A stretch of 5,415 bases of DNA from Bacteroidota bacterium (GTDB lineage: Bacteria > Bacteroidota > Bacteroidia > Flavobacteriales > Flavobacteriaceae): NCBI GenBank assembly GCA_947468985.1, contig CANINJ010000142.1, positions 1 through 5,415 of the forward strand, in the 5' to 3' direction. The notes beneath the pieces were generated by a model. That model was not told where the DNA came from. It did no database searches and saw nothing but the letters and a program-made list of their open reading frames with translations. Numbering within the stretch: position 1 is the first letter of the stretch; every line of letters starts with the position of its first letter. The position numbers were made by a program, and so were the translations under genes. Shown here piece after piece: positions 1 through 5,415 of this stretch.

Positions 1-92
1 GACCAAGCCGTTAATGTTCTTTTTAATCCTTTCTCAGATTCTGATGCTTCACTTAATAATTGTGCAAGCGGTTTTTTCTTCCAAATTGACAT
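1..92 (-). CDS. APC-family amino-acid permease, N-terminus only (cut by window edge)
   Basis: This is the start of a gene that continues past the left edge; 30 full codons are visible. The peptide begins MSIWKKKPLAQLLSEASESE and continues into GLKRTLTAWS. A basic, amphipathic cytoplasmic head with a 'K-x-L-xx-LL-x-EA...GLKRTL' pattern, placed just before the first membrane helix, is typical of cationic amino-acid transporter/YfnA-type permeases of the APC superfamily. In that family the next segment is usually a GIGAIIG-containing helix, which lies outside the window. The role would be proton-coupled or exchange uptake of amino acids across the inner membrane; the substrate cannot be told. 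The ATG at 92-90 is preferred because it gives the usual family N-terminus and lies shortly downstream of a strong promoter match. The leader is A-rich with no Shine-Dalgarno. The family call rests on only 30 residues and contains no transmembrane helix. Confidence 0.65.
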   Translation of the reverse strand, partial: MSIWKKKPLAQLLSEASESEKGLKRTLTAW

Positions 93-119
93 ATTTAACT
101 ATTTTAATTTTTAGATTTT

Positions 120-149
120 CAAATATATAGAATTTTCTACAACATCAAA
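120..149 (-). promoter_or_regulatory. Bacteroidetes-type promoter for the permease gene
   Basis: On the minus strand TTTG (149-146) is followed after 18 bases by TATATTTG (127-120), a perfect match to the Bacteroidetes -7 consensus TAnnTTTG with a -33 TTTG at near-usual spacing. The -7 element ends 27 bases before the permease ATG at 92, which implies a short A-rich 5' leader of roughly 20-25 nt. It lies between the patatin stop codon and the permease start, so the permease is probably transcribed from its own promoter even though all three minus-strand genes point the same way. The assignment is by pattern only. Confidence 0.6.
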
Positions 150-179
150 CATTTATATTGATTTGGGAATGATTTATTA

Positions 180-2393
180 TTAAAACCAAAAACCAATAGT
201 GAATAAAGTATAGCCTTTACTCAATTCTGGAGACCAAGTATATTTTACTTCTATAGGGCCAACAATTGTTTCCAAGCCATATCCAACGGCATATCCCGAA
301 AATTTAGGTTTGGAAATCCATTCGGTATTTTCAAATAAATCATCATTTACTTGAGCGTAATTCCCTGAAAAATTCAAATGGTTTTTTTTGTAAAATTCGT
401 AATCGAACGTAAATGAAGTCTTGATAAAACTGTTCCCCGCAATACTTATAAAGTCATAACCATAAAACTGCTTGATGTTATTTGTAGGATTAAAACCATA
501 ACCCCCTAAAACAAAATCGAAAAATGGAACACTTCCTTTGCCAATTTTAACGCCAGCCTCACTTTGAAATTTGATGGTTGCTTTTTTATAAAATGTTTTT
601 ACGACTCCAAATTCACTTTTCACGATTGAAAAAGGCTGAAATTGATTTGTAAAATCTGATGAGTGTAAATAGGTTTGAAAATCACTTGAAAATGCCCATC
701 CGCTTTTCGGAAAATATTTATTATCAAATGAGTCGTATTTTAAAGAACCAAATCCGCTCCAATAATTACTGTTCTCTAATATTGGTGTCGTATTTGATAT
801 TGTTTCAGAACTGATTTTCAAGTTTTTATATTCTATTCCAATCCCCAAAAGAAATTTTTGAAAAGGTACAGTTTGTATATACGCTTGATTTGTAAAATCA
901 GAATAATCAATGTTCAGGGTTTTAATTCCTAATTGAGTTAGTAGAAGTCCATTGTTAAAATCTGTAGAAACATTCTTTGTAAATCGGTTATATTTTGATT
1001 TTAATCCAAAACTCCAATGGAATCCATTATCAATATAATATTCAAAATTGTATCTAAAATTATCCCCTAATCCAACATCTAATAGGGCTACATCATTTTT
1101 TAATAGCACTTTTTTCCGAGTCAAATTTACTAAAACAGAACTTTTAAATAGTCCATCGTAATGAAATCCAAATTTCAAAAAAGTTTGTTGTGGATTTTCT
1201 GTAAGTGTAATATTCAAATCATCAAAAGTGTCATTTTTATCAAATGAATATATGATTTTTTTAAAATTTTGTGTGGCACTCAAGTTGTCCATTCCAATTT
1301 TCAAATCATTATAATCTATCTTTTTTCTTGCTTTGAAACCTAATTTCCCAATTACATAAGACCGAGTATAATTGTCTAATTTATTGATATTAATATTATT
1401 TATATGAAGCGTATCACTCTCTTTTTTTAAATTATTTATTTTGAAGGATGAGGTTGAATCGGCTAATAATTTTATCTTTTCAAATACTGAAAAAGCAGCT
1501 TCTTCTCCTTTTTTAATAATCTCCTGAGTGTCGTCAAAGGAGATTATTCCAAATGCATTTACCTCTGGTTTTATATAAATATCAGTGGTTGCTTTATTCA
1601 ATCTCATTTTTTGAATCATCTGAAGATTCGTAATTTGAACTAATATTTTAGTAGCATCATTCAAACTATTTCTGTCTTTTAAATCGTCTTGAACATCAAC
1701 ACCAATAATCACATCGGCACCTAATTTCCGAATTTCATCAATTGGATAATTATTGGAAACGCCTCCGTCAACCAATAACTTTCCATCAATTTCAACTGGT
1801 GAAAATAAAGATGGAAAAGCCGAACTCGCCAATAATGCTTGCGGCAAACAACCTTTATCTAAAATTACCTGTTCTCCCGTTTCAATATCGGTCGCAATGC
1901 ATAAAAAAGGAATCGGTAATTTATTAAAATCCCGAACGTGTCGAACGTTATTTGTAAGTCTGGAAAGCAAATTAAAATTGTACATTCCTTTTGATAAAGC
2001 CACTGGAATTCCCACTTTAAACTTGTTCACGGGCAATGTAAGTGCGTACAATTCATCGTTTCTTTTTTCATAGAAATTCTTAGAAGAACGCGGTATAAAA
2101 TCAGTTATTAGGTTGTTAAAATCCGTGTCTTTAAATATAGAATCTATTTGAGTAGCATTATATCCAGATGCGTACAAACCGCCAACTACTGCGCCAATAC
2201 TCGTTCCGCCGATATAATCAATTTTCACACCGGCCTGTTCCAATACTTTTAAAACACCAATATGTGCAAATCCTTTTGCTCCACCACCACTTAAAACCAA
2301 ACCTACTTTTTGTCTAGGTTTTATTGGCTCTTGCGAAAAAGTGCTTGGTGTAAAAACAAGAAATAAGAAAACGAACGCTACGATGTTTTTCAT
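180..2393 (-). CDS. Patatin-like phospholipase with POTRA-like segment and Omp85-type outer-membrane barrel (type Vd-like)
   Basis: This is a 737-residue exported protein. Residues 1-20 form a Sec signal peptide: Lys at position 3, a hydrophobic core, and likely cleavage near TFS-Q. Residues about 29-235 are a patatin domain with the oxyanion glycine loop GGGAKG (36-41), the nucleophile motif GTSIG (63-67, Ser65) and the DGG motif (209-211, Asp209). The Ser-Asp dyad is intact, so it should hydrolyse acyl esters of phospholipids or related lipids. Residues about 327-398 resemble one POTRA repeat, ending in the strand-like DDLNITLTEN. Residues about 400-737 are alternating aromatic/polar strands of an Omp85/BamA-type barrel, closing with the aromatic C-terminus FTIGFWF expected for BAM-dependent insertion. 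Architecture and length resemble Pseudomonas PlpD and the type Vd autotransporters. Which side of the outer membrane the lipase faces cannot be told. The gene starts 8 bp after uvrC and probably shares its transcript. The ATG at 2393 gives the signal peptide. Odd points: the usual Arg of the barrel's RG(F/Y) loop motif reads as Tyr (YGY, 644-646), and a perfect 11-bp inverted repeat lies in codons 282-293. Confidence 0.92.
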   Translation of the reverse strand: MKNIVAFVFLFLVFTPSTFSQEPIKPRQKVGLVLSGGGAKGFAHIGVLKVLEQAGVKIDYIGGTSIGAVVGGLYASGYNATQIDSIFKDTDFNNLITDFIPRSSKNFYEKRNDELYALTLPVNKFKVGIPVALSKGMYNFNLLSRLTNNVRHVRDFNKLPIPFLCIATDIETGEQVILDKGCLPQALLASSAFPSLFSPVEIDGKLLVDGGVSNNYPIDEIRKLGADVIIGVDVQDDLKDRNSLNDATKILVQITNLQMIQKMRLNKATTDIYIKPEVNAFGIISFDDTQEIIKKGEEAAFSVFEKIKLLADSTSSFKINNLKKESDTLHINNININKLDNYTRSYVIGKLGFKARKKIDYNDLKIGMDNLSATQNFKKIIYSFDKNDTFDDLNITLTENPQQTFLKFGFHYDGLFKSSVLVNLTRKKVLLKNDVALLDVGLGDNFRYNFEYYIDNGFHWSFGLKSKYNRFTKNVSTDFNNGLLLTQLGIKTLNIDYSDFTNQAYIQTVPFQKFLLGIGIEYKNLKISSETISNTTPILENSNYWSGFGSLKYDSFDNKYFPKSGWAFSSDFQTYLHSSDFTNQFQPFSIVKSEFGVVKTFYKKATIKFQSEAGVKIGKGSVPFFDFVLGGYGFNPTNNIKQFYGYDFISIAGNSFIKTSFTFDYEFYKKNHLNFSGNYAQVNDDLFENTEWISKPKFSGYAVGYGLETIVGPIEVKYTWSPELSKGYTLFTIGFWF
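1515..1548. repeat. Perfect 11-bp inverted repeat inside the patatin coding sequence
   Basis: AATAATCTCCT (1515-1525) and AGGAGATTATT (1538-1548) are exact reverse complements separated by 12 bases. In the mRNA this could fold into an 11-bp stem with a 12-nt loop covering codons 282-293, in the linker between the patatin domain and the POTRA-like segment. In the sense direction the stem is followed by A residues rather than U residues, so it is not an intrinsic terminator. A function is not established; chance within a coding region is possible. Confidence 0.6.
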
Positions 2394-2401
2394 TATACCT
2401 T
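2394..2401 (-). promoter_or_regulatory. uvrC-patatin junction with SD-like AAGG
   Basis: Only 8 bases, AAGGTATA in the sense direction, separate the uvrC stop codon from the patatin ATG. The AAGG, extended to AAAGG by the last base of the stop codon, sits 4 bases from the ATG. This resembles a short Shine-Dalgarno sequence, although Bacteroidetes rely little on such sites. The gap is too short for a usual promoter or terminator, which supports co-transcription and possibly translational coupling of the two genes. Confidence 0.4.
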
Positions 2402-4195
2402 TTAAATTGTTTTGTAAAAGTCGGTAATTTTTTTGGCTTTTGAAACCCCAACCACCTCAGAAATTTCTTTTTCGGTGGCTAATTTCAATCTTTTAACACT
2501 TTTATAATGCTGAATTAACAAAAGCATTGTTTTTTCGCCAATTCCAGGAATGCTTTCAATAGACGAATTTAGCGCTGATTTACTCCGTTTGTCTCTGTGA
2601 AATGTAATTCCAAATCGGTGTGCTTCATTTCGTAATTGTTGAATAACTTTCAAGGTTTCCGATTTTTTATCTAAATATAATGGAACGGAATCCCCAGGAT
2701 AAAACAATTCTTCTAAGCGTTTTGCAATGCCAATTATGGCAATTTTTCCTCGTAATCCCAAGGCATCAATACTTTTTAAAGCCGATGATAATTGCCCTTT
2801 TCCTCCGTCAATGATGATTAGTTGCGGCAAAGGTTGGTTCTCGTCAAGCATTCGTTTGTATCTTCTGAAAACTACTTCTTCCATCGATGCAAAATCATCT
2901 GGACCCACAACGGTTTTTATATTGAAATGACGGTAGTCTTTTTTGCTCGGTTTTCCATCTTTAAAAACTACACAAGCCGCAACAGGATTGGTTCCTTGAA
3001 TATTTGAATTGTCAAAACATTCAATATGTCGAGGCTCTTCGTGTAGCCGTAAATCTTTTTGCATCTGAGCCATAATTCGGTTGGAATGCCTTTCTGGATC
3101 TACAATTTGAAGTTGTTTTAACTGTTCAATTCTATAAAATTTAGCATTTCGAATGGACAACTCTAAAATTTGCTTTTTATCGCCCAATTGTGGAACGGTA
3201 ATTTTGATGTTTTCACCCAAATCAACATCAAAAGGAACGATAATTTCTTTCGATAATAATTGGAAGCGTTCCCGCAATTCGATAATGGCAAGTTCCAACA
3301 ATTCTTCGTCTGTTTCGTCCAATTTCTTTTTTATTTCCATTGTATGCGAGCGAATAATCGAGCCGTGGGAAATTTGCAAGAAGTTTACAAAAGCCGCAGT
3401 TTCGTCAGAAACAATCGAAAATACGTCAATATTAGTGATTTTTGGATTGATAATTGTTGAACGTGATTGGTAATTTTCGAGAATTTCTATCTTTTCTTTT
3501 ATTTTTTGAGCTTCTTCAAAATGCATATCCCGAGCCAAATCGGTCATTACTTTTCTGAAATCCTTCATACTTTCTTTGAAATTTCCTTTCAAAATTTCTC
3601 GGATTGCATCAACTTGTTTCTGATAATTTTCCAATGATTCATATCCTTCACAAGGGCCTTTGCAATTCCCAATATGATACTCTAAACAAACTTTGAATTT
3701 ATAGGTTTCGATGTTGTTTTTGCTCAAATCATAATTGCACGTTCGCAGCGGATACAGTTCTTTTATTAATTCTAAAATCGTGTTTACCGTTTTGAAACTC
3801 GTATAAGGACCAAAATATTCGGAACCATCTTTTACCATTCTTCTAGTTGGAAAAATCCTTGAAAAAGGTTCTTTTTTTATGCAAATCCAAGGGTAGGTTT
3901 TGTCGTCACGAAGCAATACATTATAACGAGGCTGCAATGTTTTTATTAAATTATTTTCCAATAAAAGCGCATCGGTTTCGGTGGGAACAACAATGTGTTT
4001 TATGGTTACAATCTTCTTGACTAAGACATTTGTTTTTGCTGTATCGTGAATTTTATTAAAATAGGAAGCGACTCTTTTCTTTAAATTTTTTGCTTTTCCA
4101 ACATACAAAATTTTACCTTCTTTGTCATAATATTGATATACTCCAGGGCCGTCTGGAAGTGTTTGTATTTGAAGTTGAAGCGAAGGATTTTGCAT
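2402..4195 (-). CDS. uvrC: UvrABC system protein C (excision nuclease subunit)
   Basis: UvrC joins the UvrB-DNA complex at bulky lesions and makes the 3' and 5' incisions of nucleotide excision repair in the cytoplasm. At 597 residues it is close to E. coli UvrC (610), so it is full length. Residues 13-95 form the GIY-YIG nuclease (3' incision): GVY 18-20, YVG 31-33, catalytic Arg41 and Glu80. A four-cysteine set at 153, 170, 178 and 182 matches the Fe-S ligands described in E. coli UvrC; the last three keep the C-x7-C-x3-C spacing, while the first gap is about five residues longer. The UvrB-binding UVR motif lies at about 208-243. Residues about 385-535 are the RNase H-like nuclease (5' incision) with the DDH triad Asp395 (FDNSN), Asp463 (IIDGGKGQ) and His526 (NEAHRF). 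Tandem helix-hairpin-helix DNA-binding motifs follow at about 543-597 (IPGIGEKT, VVGVSKAK). The ATG at 4195 places the GIY-YIG domain at the usual distance from the N-terminus. It is probably the first gene of a two-gene unit with the patatin gene; uvrA and uvrB are not in the window. Confidence 0.98.
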   Translation of the reverse strand: MQNPSLQLQIQTLPDGPGVYQYYDKEGKILYVGKAKNLKKRVASYFNKIHDTAKTNVLVKKIVTIKHIVVPTETDALLLENNLIKTLQPRYNVLLRDDKTYPWICIKKEPFSRIFPTRRMVKDGSEYFGPYTSFKTVNTILELIKELYPLRTCNYDLSKNNIETYKFKVCLEYHIGNCKGPCEGYESLENYQKQVDAIREILKGNFKESMKDFRKVMTDLARDMHFEEAQKIKEKIEILENYQSRSTIINPKITNIDVFSIVSDETAAFVNFLQISHGSIIRSHTMEIKKKLDETDEELLELAIIELRERFQLLSKEIIVPFDVDLGENIKITVPQLGDKKQILELSIRNAKFYRIEQLKQLQIVDPERHSNRIMAQMQKDLRLHEEPRHIECFDNSNIQGTNPVAACVVFKDGKPSKKDYRHFNIKTVVGPDDFASMEEVVFRRYKRMLDENQPLPQLIIIDGGKGQLSSALKSIDALGLRGKIAIIGIAKRLEELFYPGDSVPLYLDKKSETLKVIQQLRNEAHRFGITFHRDKRSKSALNSSIESIPGIGEKTMLLLIQHYKSVKRLKLATEKEISEVVGVSKAKKITDFYKTI

Positions 4196-4209
4196 TTATT
4201 TAATATATC

Positions 4210-4235
4210 AATCCAAATTAAAACCGCTTTGGATT
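4210..4235. repeat. Stem-loop in the uvrC 5' leader (8-bp perfect inverted repeat)
   Basis: AATCCAAA (4210-4217) and TTTGGATT (4228-4235) are perfect reverse complements with a 10-base loop. It lies between the proposed uvrC -7 element (4248-4255) and the uvrC ATG, so the uvrC transcript would carry it about 14 bases before the start codon. On the plus strand the second arm runs into a T-tract (4234-4241), which looks like an intrinsic terminator, but no plus-strand gene ends there. The stem is AT-rich and only 8 bp, so folding would be weak. A regulatory role is conjecture. Confidence 0.4.
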
Positions 4236-4247
4236 TTTTTTGGTGCT

Positions 4248-4255
4248 CAAATTTA
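4248..4255 (-). promoter_or_regulatory. Probable -7 element of the uvrC promoter
   Basis: Read on the minus strand this is TAAATTTG, a perfect match to the Bacteroidetes TAnnTTTG element. It lies 52 bases before the uvrC ATG, which gives a leader of about 45-50 nt containing the stem-loop at 4210-4235. The -33 side is poor: the nearest TTTTG (4274-4270) is only 14 bases away and the next TTG (4285-4283) is 27 bases away, against the usual 17-23. Confidence 0.45.
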
Positions 4256-4299
4256 CAAAATCTCGCTTTCAAAAGAGAAAAACAACACAGAACTTATAA

Positions 4300-4326
4300 T
4301 TTGTAACACATAATTTTCTACTTTTA
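4300..4326 (+). promoter_or_regulatory. Candidate promoter for the aspartoacylase-family gene
   Basis: TTTG (4300-4303) is followed after 15 bases by TACTTTTA (4319-4326), seven of eight matches to TAnnTTTG, ending 16 bases before the ATG at 4343. The spacing is a little short. A second near-match, TAATTTTC (4311-4318), and a sigma70-like TATAAT (4295-4300) also lie in this AT-rich stretch, so the exact site is uncertain. No Shine-Dalgarno sequence is visible before the start codon. Confidence 0.35.
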
Positions 4327-4342
4327 GCTTTTAATCCTACTT

Positions 4343-5317
4343 ATGAATCATTTAGAACATAAAAGTATTACAATTTTAAAGGAAATTATTTTGCCCGGCG
4401 AAAGCAAAACCATTAATATGGAAATTGCAACTTTGCACACGATGACAAAATTGAAAATTCCAATAATTGTGGAACGTTCTAAATTTAGTGGCCCTACAAT
4501 TTTACTTTCGGCAGGATTACACGGTGATGAAATTAACGGAATTGAAATTGTTCGTCAACTTATTACTCGGAAAATCAACAAACCAAAAATTGGAACTATC
4601 ATTTGTATTCCTGTGATTAATGTGTTTGGATTTGTAAATCAAACGCGAGAATTTCCAGATAAACGAGATTTAAATAGGGTTTTTCCTGGCAGTAAAAAGG
4701 GCTCATTAGCAAGTAGATTTGCCTATTATTTATTAAAAGAAATTATGCCCCATGTTGATTACGCCATAGATTTTCACGCTGGCGGTTCAAGCAGATTCAA
4801 CGCTCCGCAAATACGTATTGTTCCTGAAAACCAAGAATTAAAAGCATTATCAGATATTTTCCAAGCTCCTTTTGGATTGTATTCAAAAAATATTGTTGGT
4901 TCGTTTCGAAATTCTTGCGATAAATTAGGCGTAAAAATGTTGCTGTTTGAAGGCGGAAAATCGATTAATATCAATGACGAAATTACCCAACATGGAATTG
5001 ACGGAACCAAACGCATTCTAAAACATTTTGGGATGTTAAATATCAAAAAAACCATATCAATTCCTGAAAAGGAAACCATTTATATTGAAAAATCAAATTG
5101 GATTCGTGCCAAATATTCTGGTATGTTTCATGGCTTTACAACTATTGGGGATTATGTTGAAAAAGGACAATTATTAGCAACAATTTCTGACCCTTACGGG
5201 AAAATTGAACACAAAGTAAAATCACCAAATTCAGGATATATTATTAATGTAAATGATGCTCCAATTGTATATCAAGGGGATGCTATTTATCATATTTCTA
5301 CTATTTTAGAAACCTAA
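4343..5317 (+). CDS. Succinylglutamate desuccinylase/aspartoacylase-family zinc hydrolase
   Basis: This is a complete 324-residue cytoplasmic protein with no signal peptide or membrane segment. It belongs to the AstE/AspA branch of the M14-type zinc carboxypeptidase fold, whose members remove an acyl group from the nitrogen of amino acids. Zinc ligands are His60 and Glu63 in GLHGDEING (58-66) and His145 in DFHAGG (143-148). The substrate-binding DLNR motif (109-112) matches the Asn-Arg pair of aspartoacylase, and Glu203 (LFEGG) is the likely general acid/base. All key residues are present, so it should be active. Residues about 250-318 form a C-terminal beta-rich domain like a lipoyl/biotinyl carrier fold (VEKGQLL, SPNSGYI, GDAIYHI) but lack an obvious modifiable Lys at the hairpin. 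The ATG at 4343 is chosen because the preceding N-terminal strand segment matches the family; internal Met26 would remove it. In Bacteroidetes, relatives are often found near rimK-type ATP-grasp ligases, but none is visible here. The neighbours (divergent uvrC) give no hint of substrate, so a specific name such as astE is not justified. Confidence 0.9.
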   Translation: MNHLEHKSITILKEIILPGESKTINMEIATLHTMTKLKIPIIVERSKFSGPTILLSAGLHGDEINGIEIVRQLITRKINKPKIGTIICIPVINVFGFVNQTREFPDKRDLNRVFPGSKKGSLASRFAYYLLKEIMPHVDYAIDFHAGGSSRFNAPQIRIVPENQELKALSDIFQAPFGLYSKNIVGSFRNSCDKLGVKMLLFEGGKSININDEITQHGIDGTKRILKHFGMLNIKKTISIPEKETIYIEKSNWIRAKYSGMFHGFTTIGDYVEKGQLLATISDPYGKIEHKVKSPNSGYIINVNDAPIVYQGDAIYHISTILET

Positions 5318-5349
5318 CAATTATCATATTTTATGTTATCTTACCAATG

Positions 5350-5357
5350 TAGCTTTG
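5350..5357 (+). promoter_or_regulatory. Possible -7 element before the right-edge ORF
   Basis: TAGCTTTG is a perfect TAnnTTTG match, 15 bases before the ATG at 5373. A weak -33 candidate, TTTT (5329-5332), lies 17 bases upstream. It is located in the short gap after the aspartoacylase-family gene and would start a transcript with a leader of about ten bases. One 8-base match with two free positions is not strong evidence. Confidence 0.35.
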
Positions 5358-5372
5358 ACCAAAATCAAAACT

Positions 5373-5415
5373 ATGCTATACTGGAAAAAACTATCTGAAA
5401 AAGCGAAACTAGAAC
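5373..5415 (+). CDS. Possible N-terminus of an unidentified protein (cut by window edge)
   Basis: An open frame starts with ATG at 5373 and runs off the right edge, giving MLYWKKLSEKAKLE. The peptide is short, basic and helix-prone and I do not recognise it. Support comes from the promoter-like TAGCTTTG just upstream and the position 55 bp after the stop of the preceding plus-strand gene. The same frame is open back through that gap but without an ATG, and a minus-strand frame is also open here with a stop near 5340, so a convergent gene end cannot be excluded. No function is offered. Confidence 0.3.
   Translation, partial: MLYWKKLSEKAKLE

Noticed and set aside
93..179. Intrinsic terminator for the patatin gene
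   Set aside because: Only a 5-bp ATCAA/TTGAT pairing with no GC-rich stem or following T-tract was found; not supportable.
1742..2073. Two overlapping plus-strand open frames of 61 and 106 codons
   Set aside because: They lie antisense within the patatin domain, where the minus frame carries the catalytic motifs; their translations resemble no protein family.
2727..3473. Several plus-strand open frames of 61-106 codons
   Set aside because: All are antisense to the nuclease and central regions of uvrC, have no promoter or domain, and arise from low-stop reverse frames.
4081..4272. Minus-strand open frame of 63 codons overlapping the uvrC start
   Set aside because: It is in a different frame from uvrC, runs through the uvrC promoter and leader, and its peptide is low-complexity basic sequence.
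4774..5079. Minus-strand open frame of 101 codons
   Set aside because: It is the antisense shadow of the aspartoacylase-family gene, whose zinc-site motifs are intact on the plus strand.
5315..5338. Hairpin TAACA/TGTTA after the aspartoacylase-family gene
   Set aside because: A 5-bp AT-rich stem with a 14-base loop overlapping the stop codon is within chance expectation.
5333..5398. Short plus-strand ORF starting MLSYQCSF
   Set aside because: It encodes only 21 residues, overlaps the better-supported ATG at 5373 in another frame, and starts upstream of the promoter-like TAGCTTTG.

Overview
The window looks like ordinary chromosome from a member of the Bacteroidetes, most likely a Flavobacterium-like species. 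The pointers are strongly AT-rich DNA with A/T-ending codons throughout, promoter-like sites of the Bacteroidetes type (TAnnTTTG near -7, TTTG near -33), few Shine-Dalgarno sequences, and proteins that read as flavobacterial versions of their families. No mobile element, CRISPR array, tRNA or rRNA was seen.

Layout from left to right. Positions 1-92 (minus) hold the first 30 codons of an APC-type amino-acid permease, preceded by a well-formed promoter at 120-149. Positions 180-2393 (minus) encode a 737-residue exported patatin-like phospholipase fused to a POTRA-like segment and an Omp85/BamA-type outer-membrane barrel. Positions 2402-4195 (minus) encode UvrC, the dual-incision nuclease subunit of nucleotide excision repair. 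The patatin gene starts only 8 bp after uvrC ends, so the two are probably co-transcribed. A 147-bp divergent intergenic region (4196-4342) carries the likely uvrC promoter, a hairpin in the uvrC leader, and a weaker promoter candidate for the rightward gene. Positions 4343-5317 (plus) encode a complete zinc-dependent succinylglutamate desuccinylase/aspartoacylase-family protein. The last 98 bp hold a promoter-like site and possibly the first 14 codons of another plus-strand gene cut by the window edge.

The genes do not form an obvious pathway. uvrC is a DNA-repair housekeeping gene, the patatin protein is an envelope lipase, and the aspartoacylase-like enzyme acts in the cytoplasm on an unknown N-acyl amino acid or peptide-like substrate. 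I see no clear undescribed system. The items most worth a second look are the type Vd-like patatin/barrel fusion with an altered L6 loop motif, a perfect 11-bp inverted repeat inside its coding sequence, and the stem-loop in the uvrC leader.
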